Counted from the stretch's first letter, positions 11,401 through 22,274 are shown. The stretch: DNA of 64,000 nucleotides from Saccharina japonica (GCA_008828725.1 MEHQ01003349.1:69981-133980), one strand, 5' to 3'. The notes: a model not told the origin generated them from the sequence alone. Made by a program: numbers and translations.

Positions 11401-11720
11401 ACCCTCGCCTGCAGCCTGTCTGCGCGGCCACCATGCACAGCGCCTGGTTCACGGAGACTAGGGCAGGTGTCCGCGTCGCCTCTGCCACCCCCACCTCACG
11501 AGTCCTCCCCCCCTCGTCCCCCGGGCTCCCTGGTCCAAGCTCTCCCTCTCCCGGCGAGCCGTCCCGCGTGGTGTCCGACGGAGTAGTTTGCGGGATAAAC
11601 ATCACCATATCCACGTCCGCGCACGGCAAGTAGGTCTTGAGAGGAAAGGACCCAACGGGGAAGATCTTGCAGCTTGGCAATTCCTTTTGAACTATATCTT
11701 GCACGTACTCAAACACGATG
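8444..11720 (-). CDS. Non-canonical nucleotidyltransferase, plant-type PAP/OAS1 superfamily, with poly-Gln tail
   Basis: Large minus-strand exon. A GTTCCTCAG acceptor places its first base at 11720, so at least one 5' exon is missing. Residue numbers below count from a TTG at 11740. The N-terminal part has the polymerase-beta-like catalytic core: V-G-S-F-P-L-K-T-Y-L-P (about 29-39), D42-V-D44, and the third aspartate in N-V-V-V-D-V-T-E-N (D155). It is followed by D-H-L-F-K-R-S (about 180) with K-A-W-A-W just after, G-L-T-S-Y-G-L-S-V-M-V-L and F-D-W. This order is that of plant PAP/OAS1 substrate-binding superfamily proteins, known nucleotidyltransferases related to terminal RNA polymerases. 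Residues about 51-95 are a low-complexity insert. After about 275 the chain is Gly/Ser/Pro-rich with poly-Gln (571-607). The likely role is adding nucleotides to RNA 3' ends. A GTGAGC donor-like site at 8492-8497 leaves the 3' end open. Confidence 0.75.
9919..10026 (-). repeat. Poly-Gln coding CAG/CAA tract
   Basis: A run of mixed CAG and CAA codons on the minus strand, interrupted by His codons, inside the nucleotidyltransferase tail. Mixed codons slow slippage, which suggests an older or selected tract rather than a pure CAG expansion. Confidence 0.85.
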
Positions 11721-13160
11721 CTGAGGAACAAAAAAGGCAACAGGCAAGAGGAAAAAAAGGGATATCAAAAGGGAGACATGAAAGACATCAACAGGGACGA
11801 CACGACGAGGGACAAAAATACAAAAAGGGCATTATATCAAGCACTGCTGTTATTATTTTATTTTGCGCTCAAATACGTTGCACAGGTTCGTAACGTACGT
11901 ATATAATGTACCGGTACTTGTAAGCCAATGGCGGCGGCCCCAGCGTCATCGCCCGTCATGTACTTGTAATACAGTACTGCTATATCGTGCCACCAGAAAG
12001 CATCTGGACACCTCCTACTCGTACGATATGTATACCTGGTAGATTCTCGGCATTTTGAGACAAGACGATCGACGAAAAACTATGCTTACCTTCACGTTTT
12101 AGGCGGGTGTTGTTATGCTGTTATCGTGTTATGGTGTTCCTTGGTGCAGAAAAAAGTGACCCTTACAACAAAAACGATGTTCCAAAAGTATAAATAGGTG
12201 TACCTGGTACACAGCAGCACTACGGTATATATTCGTACAGGCACCTATCAATGGCCCATTTGAACCCCTTTTTTGCAAAGCTGAACCAATATGGCGACAG
12301 GGCCGTCGGGACTACGTGACCCGAGCTGTCAACAAAAAGCACGTGACCCGAGCTGTCAACAAAAAGCACGAAGATGTTGCGAACTCGTTCTTTGAGGGGG
12401 AACAATGTGTGTATTGTAACACAGAGAACCGTACACTCAGTAAGAACCCAGTAAGAAACTGTGCGGTCTGTTGGCCATTAATAGCTTTCTTTCTTAGGCA
12501 AGAGGATTTTTGTAGGTACAGGTTGAGCCATCAGTAGGTATAATTGAAGTGAAGCCCAACTTAAGGTGTCACAAAGAGGTATACCTGGAACTTTTCAGCC
12601 AAATATAGGTACGATCGTACGTTGGCCAATCAGAGGTAGGACCAAGAAGTCTTTCCCCGAGTGCAACATTGAGTGTACCTATAAATGGATCAAAAGGCCT
12701 AGGTATACCTACTTTTGGCTTTTGCCCATACATATTTATAGCATGATATTAATAGGGTAGCGTGTGTCAGAAGTGCAATGCAAGGGGCTATTAACACTAG
12801 CATATTAATATTAATGATATCATCATAGATGTACGACACACGCACAGCATGGCAATATTTCATTGGTATACTACAGCACTACAGCAGTATCATCAAGTCA
12901 AAGAAGGGATACTATTAATAGGCTTTTCAGTAACAGGTTACCATCGACCCGGTGTGTGTACGGAAACATTGTATGCGCCACGAGTGCCGCCTATAACTAC
13001 AGTACAGTATATGCACCTATTAATAGTGTTTAATACTAAACTATGGGTGCTATATATGGCCGGATCAACCCAGAGTCTTGACAAGCACTCGTTAGACCTT
13101 GCGATCCACAAATGTATCTACCGCACGCGTTCCTCAGGAGCGTGTCGGGACTTTCTCGCG
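11721..13160. other. 5' side of the nucleotidyltransferase; no supported exon
   Basis: The missing 5' exon or exons of the nucleotidyltransferase should lie here on the minus strand, but I could not identify them. A direct repeat of CACGTGACCCGAGCTGTCAA (consecutive copies near 12313-12365) is present. Several TA-flanked short strings (TACCTGGTA, TATTAATA) occur. Confidence 0.45.
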
Positions 13161-13162
13161 AG

Positions 13163-13535
13163 GCGGTGACGTTTTTTTTTTTTTTTGTTTCCATCCAATT
13201 TATAATCTTCGCACTTCTTTTCTCTCTCCCTCTTTAGTCGTAACTCAGATCCGGGGTCACTGAGTGAGCTCTTTCTCCTCTTTCTCCTTCCTCCCGACTA
13301 CGGTAGTTGCCTTGCATGTTTTATCGCGAGAAGCTTTCAGTGCTTTCTTCCCTCGCCGACTCGCGTCGAATCCCGCCTACCCACGCTACGAAGGCGCTCT
13401 CAGCAATTGGTTCCTTTTTATTTTTGCAAATAAAGTCAAAATCTCACCACGGTGGGATTTGAACTCGGGTACCAATAATGCTAGAAATAGTGGTATTTGA
13501 AGCTGACCACTAGACTTCCGGGGCGACCGGACTTG
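13163..13535 (-). repeat. tRNA-headed SINE, copy S1 (subfamily b)
   Basis: Minus-strand copy. Reading the reverse strand, a tRNA-like head with box A (TAGTGGTCAGC type) and box B (GTTCGAA type, here slightly decayed) is followed by a body with GAGAGCGCC, CGACGCGAGTCGACGAGGG and TTCTCGCGATAAAA. The tail is GATAATAAATGGGATGGA followed by A-rich sequence. Subfamily b is marked by the A/T-rich segment after box B and the CAATTGCTGAGAGCGCC block. Pol III transcription is expected from the head. Confidence 0.85.
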
Positions 13536-13719
13536 TATATGGTATATATGTACCACGCGAGAGGCGTTTATTTTCCGGAGGCCTTGACACTTGACACACG
13601 ACACGATCATCAGATAAACAGGTCCCTATTGGTGGGTCGTCTTTACAGTTGTAGCTGCAGCACTCCAGGTGTATGTTACAGCAGTGTTGCTTTAAAACAT
13701 GTAATAATGGTGTCACAGC

Positions 13720-14222
13720 ATATGTATCATGGACGTTCGCTGTGGCGTGCCTTGTGTCGCAAGCAGTGTGTGTGTGTGTTCTTCACATTAAACCTTCCTT
13801 TCTACCCGTCGACATCCAGCACACCCAGTGTCCGTGCCGATTCATCATCCTAAAAAGGTACCAGTTCTGTGGTCACAAAACTACGACACAGAGATACTAC
13901 GCTCAGTGCAGTAAGCAGAGCAGAGCTGCTCTGCTAACTAGCTGTGTTAGAAAAACAGCACCGGAACGCAAACACGCCATGGCTTTTTAGCTATATTACA
14001 TGAAAACAACAAACGTTCTTGTACCATGGTTACTGCCGCTGTGACGTGCCTCGCGTTTCGTGTCGCAAAGCAGAAACGACAGCAGCAGCAGTGTCTGACG
14101 TGTGTTTCTTGTGTTCAAGTTGAAGCGATCGCAATCGCTTCTGAATTTACAGTGAAAGTACGACAGATAAAAAAATACTATTAATATTAACATACGTACT
14201 TCCTGAGCTCATGAATAAGCAG
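13720..14222. repeat. Tandem duplication, unit 1 (carries a B insertion)
   Basis: This unit and the next (14224-14573) are almost identical over about 350 bp. Both start at TATGTATCATGGACGTTCGC and end at GAGCTCATGAATAAGCAG. Differences are single bases and one A. Unit 1 contains an extra 157 bp that unit 2 lacks. High identity implies a recent duplication. No coding potential is evident. Confidence 0.85.
13769..13925 (-). repeat. Repeat B, copy 1, in a precise filled site
   Basis: Inserted in duplication unit 1 between AAGCAGTG and CTGCTCTGC; unit 2 at 14271 is the empty site. On the minus strand it ends in (AC)n, as all B copies do, and it is 5' truncated. No clear target-site duplication can be separated from the AGCAG microhomology at the join. 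Confidence 0.85.
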
Positions 14223-14223
14223 A

Positions 14224-14573
14224 ATATGTATCATGGACGTTCGCTGTGGCGTGCCTTGTGTCGCAAGCAGTGCTGCTCTGCTAACTAGCTGTGTTAGAAA
14301 AACAGCACCGGAACGCAAACACGCCATGGCTTTTTAGTTATATTACATGAAAACAACAAACATTCTTGTACCATGGTTACTGCCGCTGTGACGTGCCTCG
14401 CGTTTCGTGTCGCAAGCAGAAACGACAGCAGCAGCAGTGTCTGACGTGTGTTTCTTGTGTTCAAGTTGAAGCGATCGCAATCGCTTCTGAATTTACAGTG
14501 AAAGTACGACAGATAAAAAAATACTATTAATATTAGCATACGTACTTCCTGAGCTCATGAATAAGCAGCACCG
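14224..14573. repeat. Tandem duplication, unit 2 (empty site for B)
   Basis: Second unit of the duplication, without the 157-bp B insertion. It gives the ancestral sequence of the insertion site. Confidence 0.85.
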
Positions 14574-15144
14574 GAATGGTATGACAACCATGACTTCACT
14601 ATACGAAACCCACTCACTCTGTTAAAAGATGCGGCAGCAATGACGTGGGGAACAATAGAAAAGCTCGATACTAGTAGGAACAGTCAAAATGTCAAAATGC
14701 CTTACTCTTATTTTCGGGGACAAACGGCTGTTTTAATCTTCATACGAGTAAAAGGATCCTGGCCGAAAACTTGAGAGAAAAAAAGAAAAAACAAGAGCAA
14801 TATCCAAAAACGCGTACACCAGCCTTGTTTGGAGTCAAAAACGGGTACAGACTGGAATTGCGTCAAAAACAAACCCCACGAGCTATCACGCGATTGATTG
14901 GCAAAAAACACATCGTACCCGTTTCTGAGGGACAATGATCCATACGGTACATGAGCTAGCGGCTAGTTATATACTTCGACGTATCCAGGTTCAGTTTGCA
15001 GGACTCAGGTCCGAATGGGTTTGGGTCGTGGGTGGATTCAGGGTGTAGAGCGGGAGCAGCGTGGTAAGAGTTTAGAAGCAGAGTTCTGGTGAAAAGCGTG
15101 TGTTTTTTACTTGGTCTCGGCGTGCGCCTGTTTTACGTCTGATA
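14574..15144. other. Intergenic; nothing recognised
   Basis: No recognisable coding sequence, RNA gene or repeat shared with the rest of the window. Confidence 0.4.
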
Positions 15145-16133
15145 TACCGTCCGTATAACACTGAAGAAAGCACACCCCCCCACATAAGCACACCGGGTGA
15201 TATATTTTTTACTTCGTTTTTTTACCGTCACTTTATCGCCGGGGGTACGTTAGATAACATGTGTATACGCCTGAAAACAGTGTCAAACTCCACAATTATC
15301 ATACCACCTGGTGGATGGATATAATTCACAATTCACAATCAACCCGCACCGGTATGGACACCAGCATGGGGGCAACTGCTGCGCCCCCTCACAGTGGGCC
15401 GAACGAGTCTGCGGCTTCGATCCCACCTGTAGCTGCTGCTGTCGCGCCCCGGGCGACGATCATGTCGTTTTTCTCTGGGACCAGCTCGCTTACCGGTACT
15501 GGCACTAACGTTATCACGTCTCCTACGTCCGCCGTGTGGTAAGCCCCGGCTACTGGTACCGGTACCGGTACCGGCGAAGCACCTGCAGCACTTGCGGTGC
15601 GACCCTCGGGGTTTCATCAATGAGTACCTGTATGGTACCGGTACCGGTAACCGTTTTGCGGTATCGTAGCAAGGCGGGGAATTTTGCTGTTATCCCCGGG
15701 TTTCAAGTGTTTGCCTTACCATCACCGGCAATACGTGAGAAGAGAAAAATAAACTGGTTTTAGACCAAGCTTGGTCATGCGTTAGCACACCCCTTGCTAA
15801 CATACCCCCAGTATTCTGGCCGGGATCTGTTCACACTCACTCCATAGAGTAGCAATCATTGATATACCGTTATCACACCCTCTCATTACCACACCCCCTG
15901 AATCTGGTCGGGGTCTGTTGACTCTCATTATCAACCAATAACGCCGTTAGCACACCCCGTCGTTGTCATACCCTCTCGTTACCACACCCCCTAGCTGCAG
16001 GGCTCTCGTGCATGGTGTTTATCACCGGGGATGCGTTAGATAGCACACCCTCCACAACAGCACACCGGGTGATAATATTTTTAAATGCCAAAATGTTATC
16101 ACCGGGGTGCGCTTTCTTCCGTGTTATACGGTA
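15145..16133. mobile_element. TA-flanked TIR element K, about 1 kb
   Basis: Near-identical inverted ends: TACCGTCC-GTATAACACTGAAGAAAG at the left and, on the reverse strand, TACCG-TATAACACGGAAGAAAG at the right. Both sit next to TA. The interior carries repeated motifs of the form TTATCACCGGGG, CACACCCCC and CACCGGGTGATA, also seen near 39.28-39.45 kb. An open frame at about 15351-15542 (plus) is Ala/Ser/Pro-rich and not recognised. A Tc1/mariner-type non-autonomous element is the simplest reading. Confidence 0.55.
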
Positions 16134-16185
16134 ATAGGAGGTACAGCAGTACTGGACAGAAGTAGTCGTACATATGTACAGTAGT

Positions 16186-16412
16186 CGTGGTTCCACTTTA
16201 GTGCGGTACCTTTGAGTGCGGGACCCCATTTTAGTGCGGCTGCCGCACTAATGTGGGACCCCGCACCTCAAAGGCACCGCACTAAAGTAAAGTCGTGGTT
16301 CCACTTTAGTGCGTTACCTTTGAGTGCGGGGCCCCACTTTAGTGCGGCTGCCGCGCTAATGTGGGACCGGTCCCGCCTTAGTGCGGCCACCACACTACTG
16401 ACGTGGGACCTT
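16186..16412. repeat. Palindromic GTGCGG array, pogo-like
   Basis: Several alternating direct and inverted copies of a block around CACTTTAGTGCGG and GTGGGACCCCGCAC. The whole stretch can fold into long stems. Related blocks recur at 17283-17393, suggesting the two arrays are the ends of one 1.2-kb element with the 16414-16755 frame inside. Repeated short subterminal motifs of this kind are known for pogo/Tigger-type elements; the assignment here is inference. Confidence 0.5.
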
Positions 16413-16413
16413 C

Positions 16414-16755
16414 ATGGAGGCAGCAGCGCAGGGACCCGGTGCTAACGAGACGGGGTCGTGTGACGTTATTAATAGTGGACCTGGACATCTCCGGGGGCAA
16501 GCTCGCAGACACGGCCCCGCCATAGACGCAGCTAGCGTGTGGGCAACAGCAGAGGACAAGGGGGACATAGTATTATTGCCTATGCGATTGGACGAGCGAG
16601 GCGTGATGGCGGCGGAAAATCTCAATTCGGCCCTCACGGAGGGTGAGGTTTCTGGTTGCGAGAGCGAGGACAGCCACGATGAGAGCGCGGGGATCAAGGG
16701 TATCGATGCGCCGCCGTCTTACTCGCGGGTTTTGTCGCAATTAGGTTCACAATAA
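16414..16755 (+). CDS. Hypothetical acidic protein fragment, possible transposase C-terminus
   Basis: A 113-codon ATG frame between two GTGCGG palindromic arrays. The C-terminal part is acidic and Ser-rich (S-G-C-E-S-E-D-S-H-D-E-S) and ends in a short Y-S-R-V-L-S-Q-L segment. Acidic tails ending in a short helix occur in pogo/Tigger-type transposases, and the position inside the arrays agrees with that. There is no DDE core in the frame, so it would be a remnant. It may equally be a chance frame. Confidence 0.25.
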   Translation: MEAAAQGPGANETGSCDVINSGPGHLRGQARRHGPAIDAASVWATAEDKGDIVLLPMRLDERGVMAAENLNSALTEGEVSGCESEDSHDESAGIKGIDAPPSYSRVLSQLGSQ

Positions 16756-17282
16756 TTAGTCAAGGCCAGGATGCCGTTTATCAAAGCCTATCGGTATGCT
16801 TCCAAATCAGCGCGGCAGGCAGATATTCGGGAATTCGGGACTACATGACGAGTTTCGTGCAAGCTGTGGTGCAGTGCAGTGCGGTGCGTGGTGTCGTAGA
16901 GCAATGGTTGTGCGTAACCCTGCTGCTCGTATTATCATACTGCTGCAGCAGTACCGCCGTACTATAGATTCGGGCTAGCCGTGCGATAGGACGGATGCAT
17001 GGGTGTTTCGGAGCCGAGCGCTGCAAAGACAGCAGTGCAGACTGTGATACCGTATTGCACAGTAAAATGAACACGTGCACGTAATACCAGCATGAAACAA
17101 GCCAGCATTTGTCCTATTACTAGTACCAATTCTGCTCACGTACAGTGGTGTACCGGTATTGTACAGCGGCCTTGGTGGGCCTGCTTACATCATTCTGACT
17201 GCTGTGCTTGGATATGATAGCTCTCACCCGCGTCAATGCGTCACCTGCGCTATTCAGACTAGCTTGTAATTCAATGTTTCCC

Positions 17283-17393
17283 CATATTTCCCACTATAGT
17301 GCTGTACCGCACTCGAGTGGCACCCATTATAGTGCGGTAGTGCGGTACCGCACCCAACCGGTTGAGTGCGGGGTCCCACTTAAGCGCGGCTAC
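17283..17393. repeat. GTGCGG array, second end
   Basis: Blocks CACTATAGTGC, TAGTGCGGTACCGCAC and GTGCGGGGTCCCACTTAAGCGCGG repeat the pattern of 16186-16412. It is likely the opposite end of the same degenerate element. Confidence 0.45.
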
Positions 17394-18345
17394 GATGATC
17401 TAATCGTTTGGCGATACATACCTGGTATGTATACTTCGTATAAGTCCAATTTCGGCCACTTGTTTACCTTATTGACTGCGAGATCTATTTTATATGCATA
17501 GTCGGCGTCCACCAACCCGGCGTCTACAGAAGCGGACGGGCTTGCCCCAACTCTCAACTCGTACCGGGCTAACCATAAGTAAAAACACCAGTAGAGCCAT
17601 CGTAACTCCCCAAAAAATTGTAAAATACAAACTACAAACGAGTGCATATTACGTTACACGCCATGCTACAGGTACAGGTATGGCACTTCACCCGCCCGCC
17701 CGAGGTGTGTTGACCATTTCCTCGAGTATATGTTAAGCTCTACCACTCTGTCCCGAAATATAAACACCGTTTGTATATAATATTGATGTACACAAGTTGC
17801 TTATATTTAGATTCAGAGTGGTACGTCGTTAATCTCCCGTCGTGAAAATTGAAAATTATCTAGTAATACCAACCTGGCCGGGGATATAAACTGCTGTGCC
17901 TCATGTTCATACCGGGTATGTAGGATCTCCGGCACCCGTACTACTCTGTTGTACGTATGTATAATTTGTACTCCGTACGAGTATATATGTATCATACATA
18001 CCTGGGCCTTTCGAGACGGAGCATCGTTCCTACTCCACCTCCACCAGTTAGTTGGGCGCTCATTACGTTGTCTTCAAGCATACGATTTTTTTGCTAATCG
18101 TATCCCCTTTTCCTGTTTCGCCGCCTGCGGTGTGATGTATGATGTGTGATGTATTGTCCGTTGCAGCTCCCGCAAGGGGCAAAGGGGGCACGACAGCGAT
18201 ATGCTATACACAACCGTTCGTTTTAGTTTGGTTTTGTTGTTTTCACTCCTTGCGTTTGCTTTCGGTCCTTCCTCCATTTGAGGTTTTTCTTCATTTCTTT
18301 TACGTAGATACGTACCTGGCATATATACCGGGTATTTATGTATTT

Positions 18346-18479
18346 ATCGTCCCGGTGGTCTAGGTAGCAGCCACGAAGACTGCTAAGTTTGAGGTCGAGG
18401 GTTCGAGTCCCCGTACGGAGATTTCTTATTATCAAATGACCCCAACTGCCGTCAAGAGCGCCTGTTATAGCGTGGGTAA
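18346..18479 (+). repeat. tRNA-headed SINE, copy S2, 5' half
   Basis: Head CCCGGTGGTCTA...GGGTTCGAGTCCCC with both promoter boxes, then the body up to TATAGCGTGGGTAA. It stops at TAA, where a Harbinger-like element is inserted. The other half resumes at 19854. Confidence 0.88.
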
Positions 18480-19853
18480 GGGCCCGTTTTACCGACGGAA
18501 AGTTCAACCGAACTGGTGTGAAATTGACTTTTTCTTTACGAATCGAATCGAATACGATTCGATTTGGTGAGAAAATACGGCTGTATGGGTGCTATAGGGA
18601 AACCACGTACGCATGTTGTCGTTTTTTTCTGTGAGATCGGAATAACACAGCAGTATCTTTTAACACCCGGCTGGCAAGTACCAAGGAGAGCAGATGACAG
18701 CGACGGCGTGCATCGTCGCGTGCGCGCCGCCGATAGTCTCTGACTTTTTTTTAAGGCGCAGGCTAGGAAGCTATCACCCTCAGCTTCTCTTGGGGTGGGT
18801 GGAGGAAGCCCTTAAACGCCACGCACGGGAGGGGGGCAGCGACGGCGATGCAGCCATCGACGTCTTGAGTGTTTCCTCTATTTTTTAAGTCGGTCGCTTG
18901 GTCTTCGTGGGGCTTGGCCTATATCGGGCTGGTGGAAAAAATGGGCTTGCGACCACCATATTTAAAAAATTAAAAAAACAACAGCTGTGAGCTCGAGGAT
19001 TTCGTCGAAGCTCATATACCAGTATATTTTAGGATCCACCGAAGGGCTACGCTGCTCTGCTGTGTTATCCTCTGTTTACGTTTTTTTTCCTTTCCATTGT
19101 CTGCCACATCCCTCCGGGGGAAGCACGACACTTTTTTTTACTTTAATTGTCGTTTTTGTTTGTTTGCTTGTCTGTTTTTTTTTCCAAGCCTTATTCTTAT
19201 TCTTATACTATTTTCTCTTTCACGCAGGTGGAATTCTAGCAGGGTAGGTCGTGCCTGTAGTGTATGCATGGCCTGCCCCGCTTACTGCGCTTACTGCATT
19301 GCAACCTACTGTTGTAGTAGTTTATCTTGTGTCGTAGTTTTGTGACCACATAACTGTTATCTCTCTAGGATCAAGAATCGGCACGACACTGGGTGTGCTG
19401 GGCACGGACACTGGGTGTGCTGGATGTCGAAGGGTAGAAAGGACGGTGTAATGTAAAGGAACACACACACATGGTCTGTAGCCGTGGGCGCGGCTTTTGC
19501 CCCGGTCGCCACTCGTTGACGTTCACGATAAGCGCTTCGTTGGAAGTTTTCGATGATGTCCAAACAGCGATGGATTGCCTCCGGGATGTTGGCCCAGTGA
19601 TTGCCTCCGGGACGTTGGCCCAGTGGGAACATGCCAAGTTGCATCATGACTCTCCCCCCGCTTCAAATAGATTCGAATCGATTGGATTTGATTTGCACCA
19701 AATTTGATATTTTGAGACTTCTTTTGCAATTCGATCAGGTCGAATTTCCCTCGCCCCATTAATCTTTTTTGATCAATCAGATGAAACTTCAATTCGATTC
19801 ATAAAAAAAAAAATAGATTTGGTTTGAAACTTTTCTTCGTTAAAACGGGGCCC
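18480..19853. mobile_element. PIF/Harbinger-like element C, copy 1 (1374 bp)
   Basis: It begins GGGCCCGTTTTACC and ends CGTTAAAACGGGGCCC, flanked by a perfect TAA duplication (18477-18479 and 19854-19856). G-rich termini of this type with a TWA target duplication are typical of the PIF/Harbinger superfamily. The subterminal parts are full of ATCGAATCG-like motifs on both sides. It has no transposase frame and carries a B copy (19049-19469). Related copies at 23574-24473 and 31289-32981 share internal blocks such as GGCGCAGGCTAGG and AACGCCACGC. Confidence 0.82.
19049..19469 (+). repeat. Repeat B, copy 2, nested in element C
   Basis: Inserted between GGGCTACG and ATGGTCTGTAGCC; the related element C at 23.9 kb lacks it (there read on the other strand). 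It contains GAAGCACGACAC, GTCGTAGTTTTGTGACCACA and GAATCGGCACG, and ends in (AC)n. Confidence 0.75.
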
Positions 19854-20046
19854 TAAAAGCACAAGCCGACGAGAGTCGACGAGGGAAGAAAGTGCTGAAA
19901 TCTTCTCGCGAAAAACATGCAAGGCACGTACTGTACGAGTAGTGGGGAGGGAGAAGAGCCTGCTATTTTGTGACCCTGGATCTGAATTACGACTAAAGAG
20001 GGAGAAAAGAAGGGCGAAGATAATAAATGGGATGGAAAAAAAGGCA
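19854..20046 (+). repeat. tRNA-headed SINE, copy S2, 3' half
   Basis: Continues S2 after the element C insertion: CGACGAGAGTCGACGAGGG, TTCTCGCG, GTGACCCTGGATCTGA and the tail GATAATAAATGGGATGGA with A-run. At 19934-19941 it has TACGAGTA where other copies have a single TA. Confidence 0.88.
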
Positions 20047-20140
20047 AAAGTATTCATTCGCTTTCGTTCTTTTGTCGCTCGTGTTTGGCACGGCGACGAG
20101 GCGAAACTGAGTACCGGGTAGGGAGCGCCGCATATCCGTT

Positions 20141-20862
20141 AATATGGGTGGCGTCCAAGGGAATGGGGAGAGGGTCGTAGGGAAAGCGCGGTTGACGAAA
20201 GCAGGAAGGAGACGGCAGACAGGGGAGCGAGGTACCAGACCAACTACGTGTAGAACCTGTCTCTGTCTAGTTACTCGTATCATACACAAACTGCTGCGGC
20301 CGCCTCGAAGGTGCTTTTGTTGTGCTTCGGTTTACCGGGTGACTTACATACATTATTTGTCTTTTCAACAAAGGCACTATTAATAAGCACCTATAGGGGA
20401 CCTTTAACCCTAACCCCTAACCTAACCCTAACGCCATGAATGGTTGGTGGTATGGTGGTACTTCCCACGGGATGCCCACGGGCAGGCAAGGCATTCATCA
20501 AAAAGTAATATAATGTCAATCGTCGGTTTTGTCTGTCACATCCCCGGGGGGGGGGGGGGGACGACACCACTTTTAGTTTTATTTTTTATCTGTTTCTTTC
20601 GTTTTTCTCTCTTGTCAACGGCATCTGGAATGCAAGCGTTTGTATGTCGTGCCTGTCGTATCCAGTACGATGACATGCCACTGCACTGTCTACTCTGCGT
20701 ACTGCATTACAACGTAATAAAATCGCTTGTGTCGTGGTTTTGTGACCACAGAGCCACAGAGCTGCTACCAGCTCTATAGGATGAAGAATCGGCACGGACA
20801 CTGGGTGTGCTGGATGTCGACGGGTATGTAGGAAGAACGGCTTAATGAGAAGAACACACACT
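20141..20862 (+). repeat. Repeat B, copy 3 (long, rearranged)
   Basis: It starts with GGGTGGCGTCCAAGGGAATGG like the copy at 33953, continues through the GAGACGGCAGACAGG block, and ends with GAATCGGCACGGACACTGGG, TGTCGACGGG and an (AC)-rich tail. It includes a telomere-like stretch at 20404-20432. At 20825-20830 it has TATGTA where other B copies have one TA. Confidence 0.7.
20404..20432. repeat. Interstitial telomere-like repeat (CCCTAA type)
   Basis: About four imperfect CCCTAA units with small length changes. It is short and internal, so it is not a chromosome end. Confidence 0.8.
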
Positions 20863-21321
20863 ACACCATTGGTGGTGTGCTGGCCTGCCCCGACTTGGGG
20901 TGGGCCGGGGAAACCCACCAGGACCTGCAACGGACTAGCGGCAACCACAAGGGCTTAGAGCCTCGGGCTGGGTGGAAGGGGAACCCTGCGCGGTCTGGCT
21001 GGTGAAATTGTCAACGTATGGACCGCGTGGGGTGGTGGTGATACCTTTTATTTTCAACCCAACACGTAGAAGTTCATCCCCCTGAGAGCAATGCGGGGAA
21101 TATCACCATAGCAGAGAGCGCAATGTGTGCAGCCTGGGGAGTCGAGAGGCTGGCCATCGCGTGGGTACGCATACGCGACAGGAAGGACGGGAGTGTCGGC
21201 GTTGGCTGGGACGGCTGTACCCGGTCAATGGAAACCAAGGCGCGTACGGGATTAAGACATATTGGGAACAACACACACATACACCATGGGAGGTGTGCTG
21301 GGTGCCTTTGATGTAAGCACA

Positions 21322-21680
21322 CACTTTTTTTTCTTCATCTTTTTTTCATCCCATTTAGAATCTTCGCCCTTCTTCCTCTCTCCCTCCTTGGTCCTATCTC
21401 AGATCCGGAGTCGCATACATAGTATATAGGCTCCTCTCCCCCCTCCCCACTACGGTACGTGCCTTGCAGTTTTATCGCGAGAAGGTTTCAGCACTTTCTT
21501 CCCTCGTCGACTCGCGTCGAATTTTGCGCCTGCCCACGCTACGAGTACGTATAATAGACGAGCTCGACAGTTGGTGTCATTTGAGAATACAAATCTCCGT
21601 ACGCGTGCGGAGACTCAAGCCCCCCACATCAACCTTAGCTGTGTTCGTTGTTGACTGCTGGACCACGGGCCCAAAATCTC
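21322..21680 (-). repeat. tRNA-headed SINE, copy S3 (subfamily a)
   Basis: Minus-strand copy, with tail ATCCCATTTAGAATCTTCGCCC and body GTCGACTCGCGTCGAA. The head is decayed. It contains TACGAGTACGTA at 21540-21551 where copy S4 has a single TA, and TATATA in the segment that is GTAGGC in others. Confidence 0.8.
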
Positions 21681-21837
21681 CCAAGAGCGGCTATCTTCTG
21701 TTTTTTACTGTCTACGACGTACTGATTGCAAAATGAAGGAGGGTAAGCTTACCAGTTATCATGATTGTTTGGTTGTTCTCATTTTGCGAATAGTTGTGAG
21801 GCGACTACCGGGTATGCGCAACCAGGTACCAGTATCA

Positions 21838-22050
21838 GTGTGTGTGTTCTTCACATTAAACCTTCCTTTCTACCCGTCGACATCCAGCACACCCAGTGTC
21901 CGTGCCGATTCTTCATCCTAAAAAGGTACCAGTTCTGTGGTCACAAAACTACAACACAGAGATACTACGCTCAGAGCAGTAAGCAGAGCAGGCAGTGCAA
22001 TGCCATATACGACAGGCACCTACCCTGCTAGCAATCCAGGTGCATGAAAA
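21838..22050 (-). repeat. Repeat B, copy 4
   Basis: Minus-strand copy ending (in element orientation) in (AC)n, with GTCGACATCCAGCACACCCA, GGTCACAAAACTAC and the CCTGCTAGCAATCCAGGTG 5' part. An A/G-rich stretch follows to about 22160. Confidence 0.8.
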
Positions 22051-22274
22051 AGAAAAAAGAAGAAAAAAAAAGAGAAAAAGCGAAAAGGAAAAAAATACAT
22101 AATAAAGCAAATCAACAATCAAACAAAAACATTACAAAAAGAAAGAAAGAAAGTGTCGTGCTTCTCCCAGAGGAGATGCGACAGACAATAAAATCAAATG
22201 AACTGAATGAACCTATACAAACATGAACATCAGTTTGTAACCTCTGGCCTTGATCAATCTGGGGGGTTCGCGTA

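Noticed and set aside
14294..14539. Duplicated small frame in the tandem repeat units
   Set aside because: It is identical in both units because the DNA is duplicated, starts at a chance ATG, and has no domain or coding bias.
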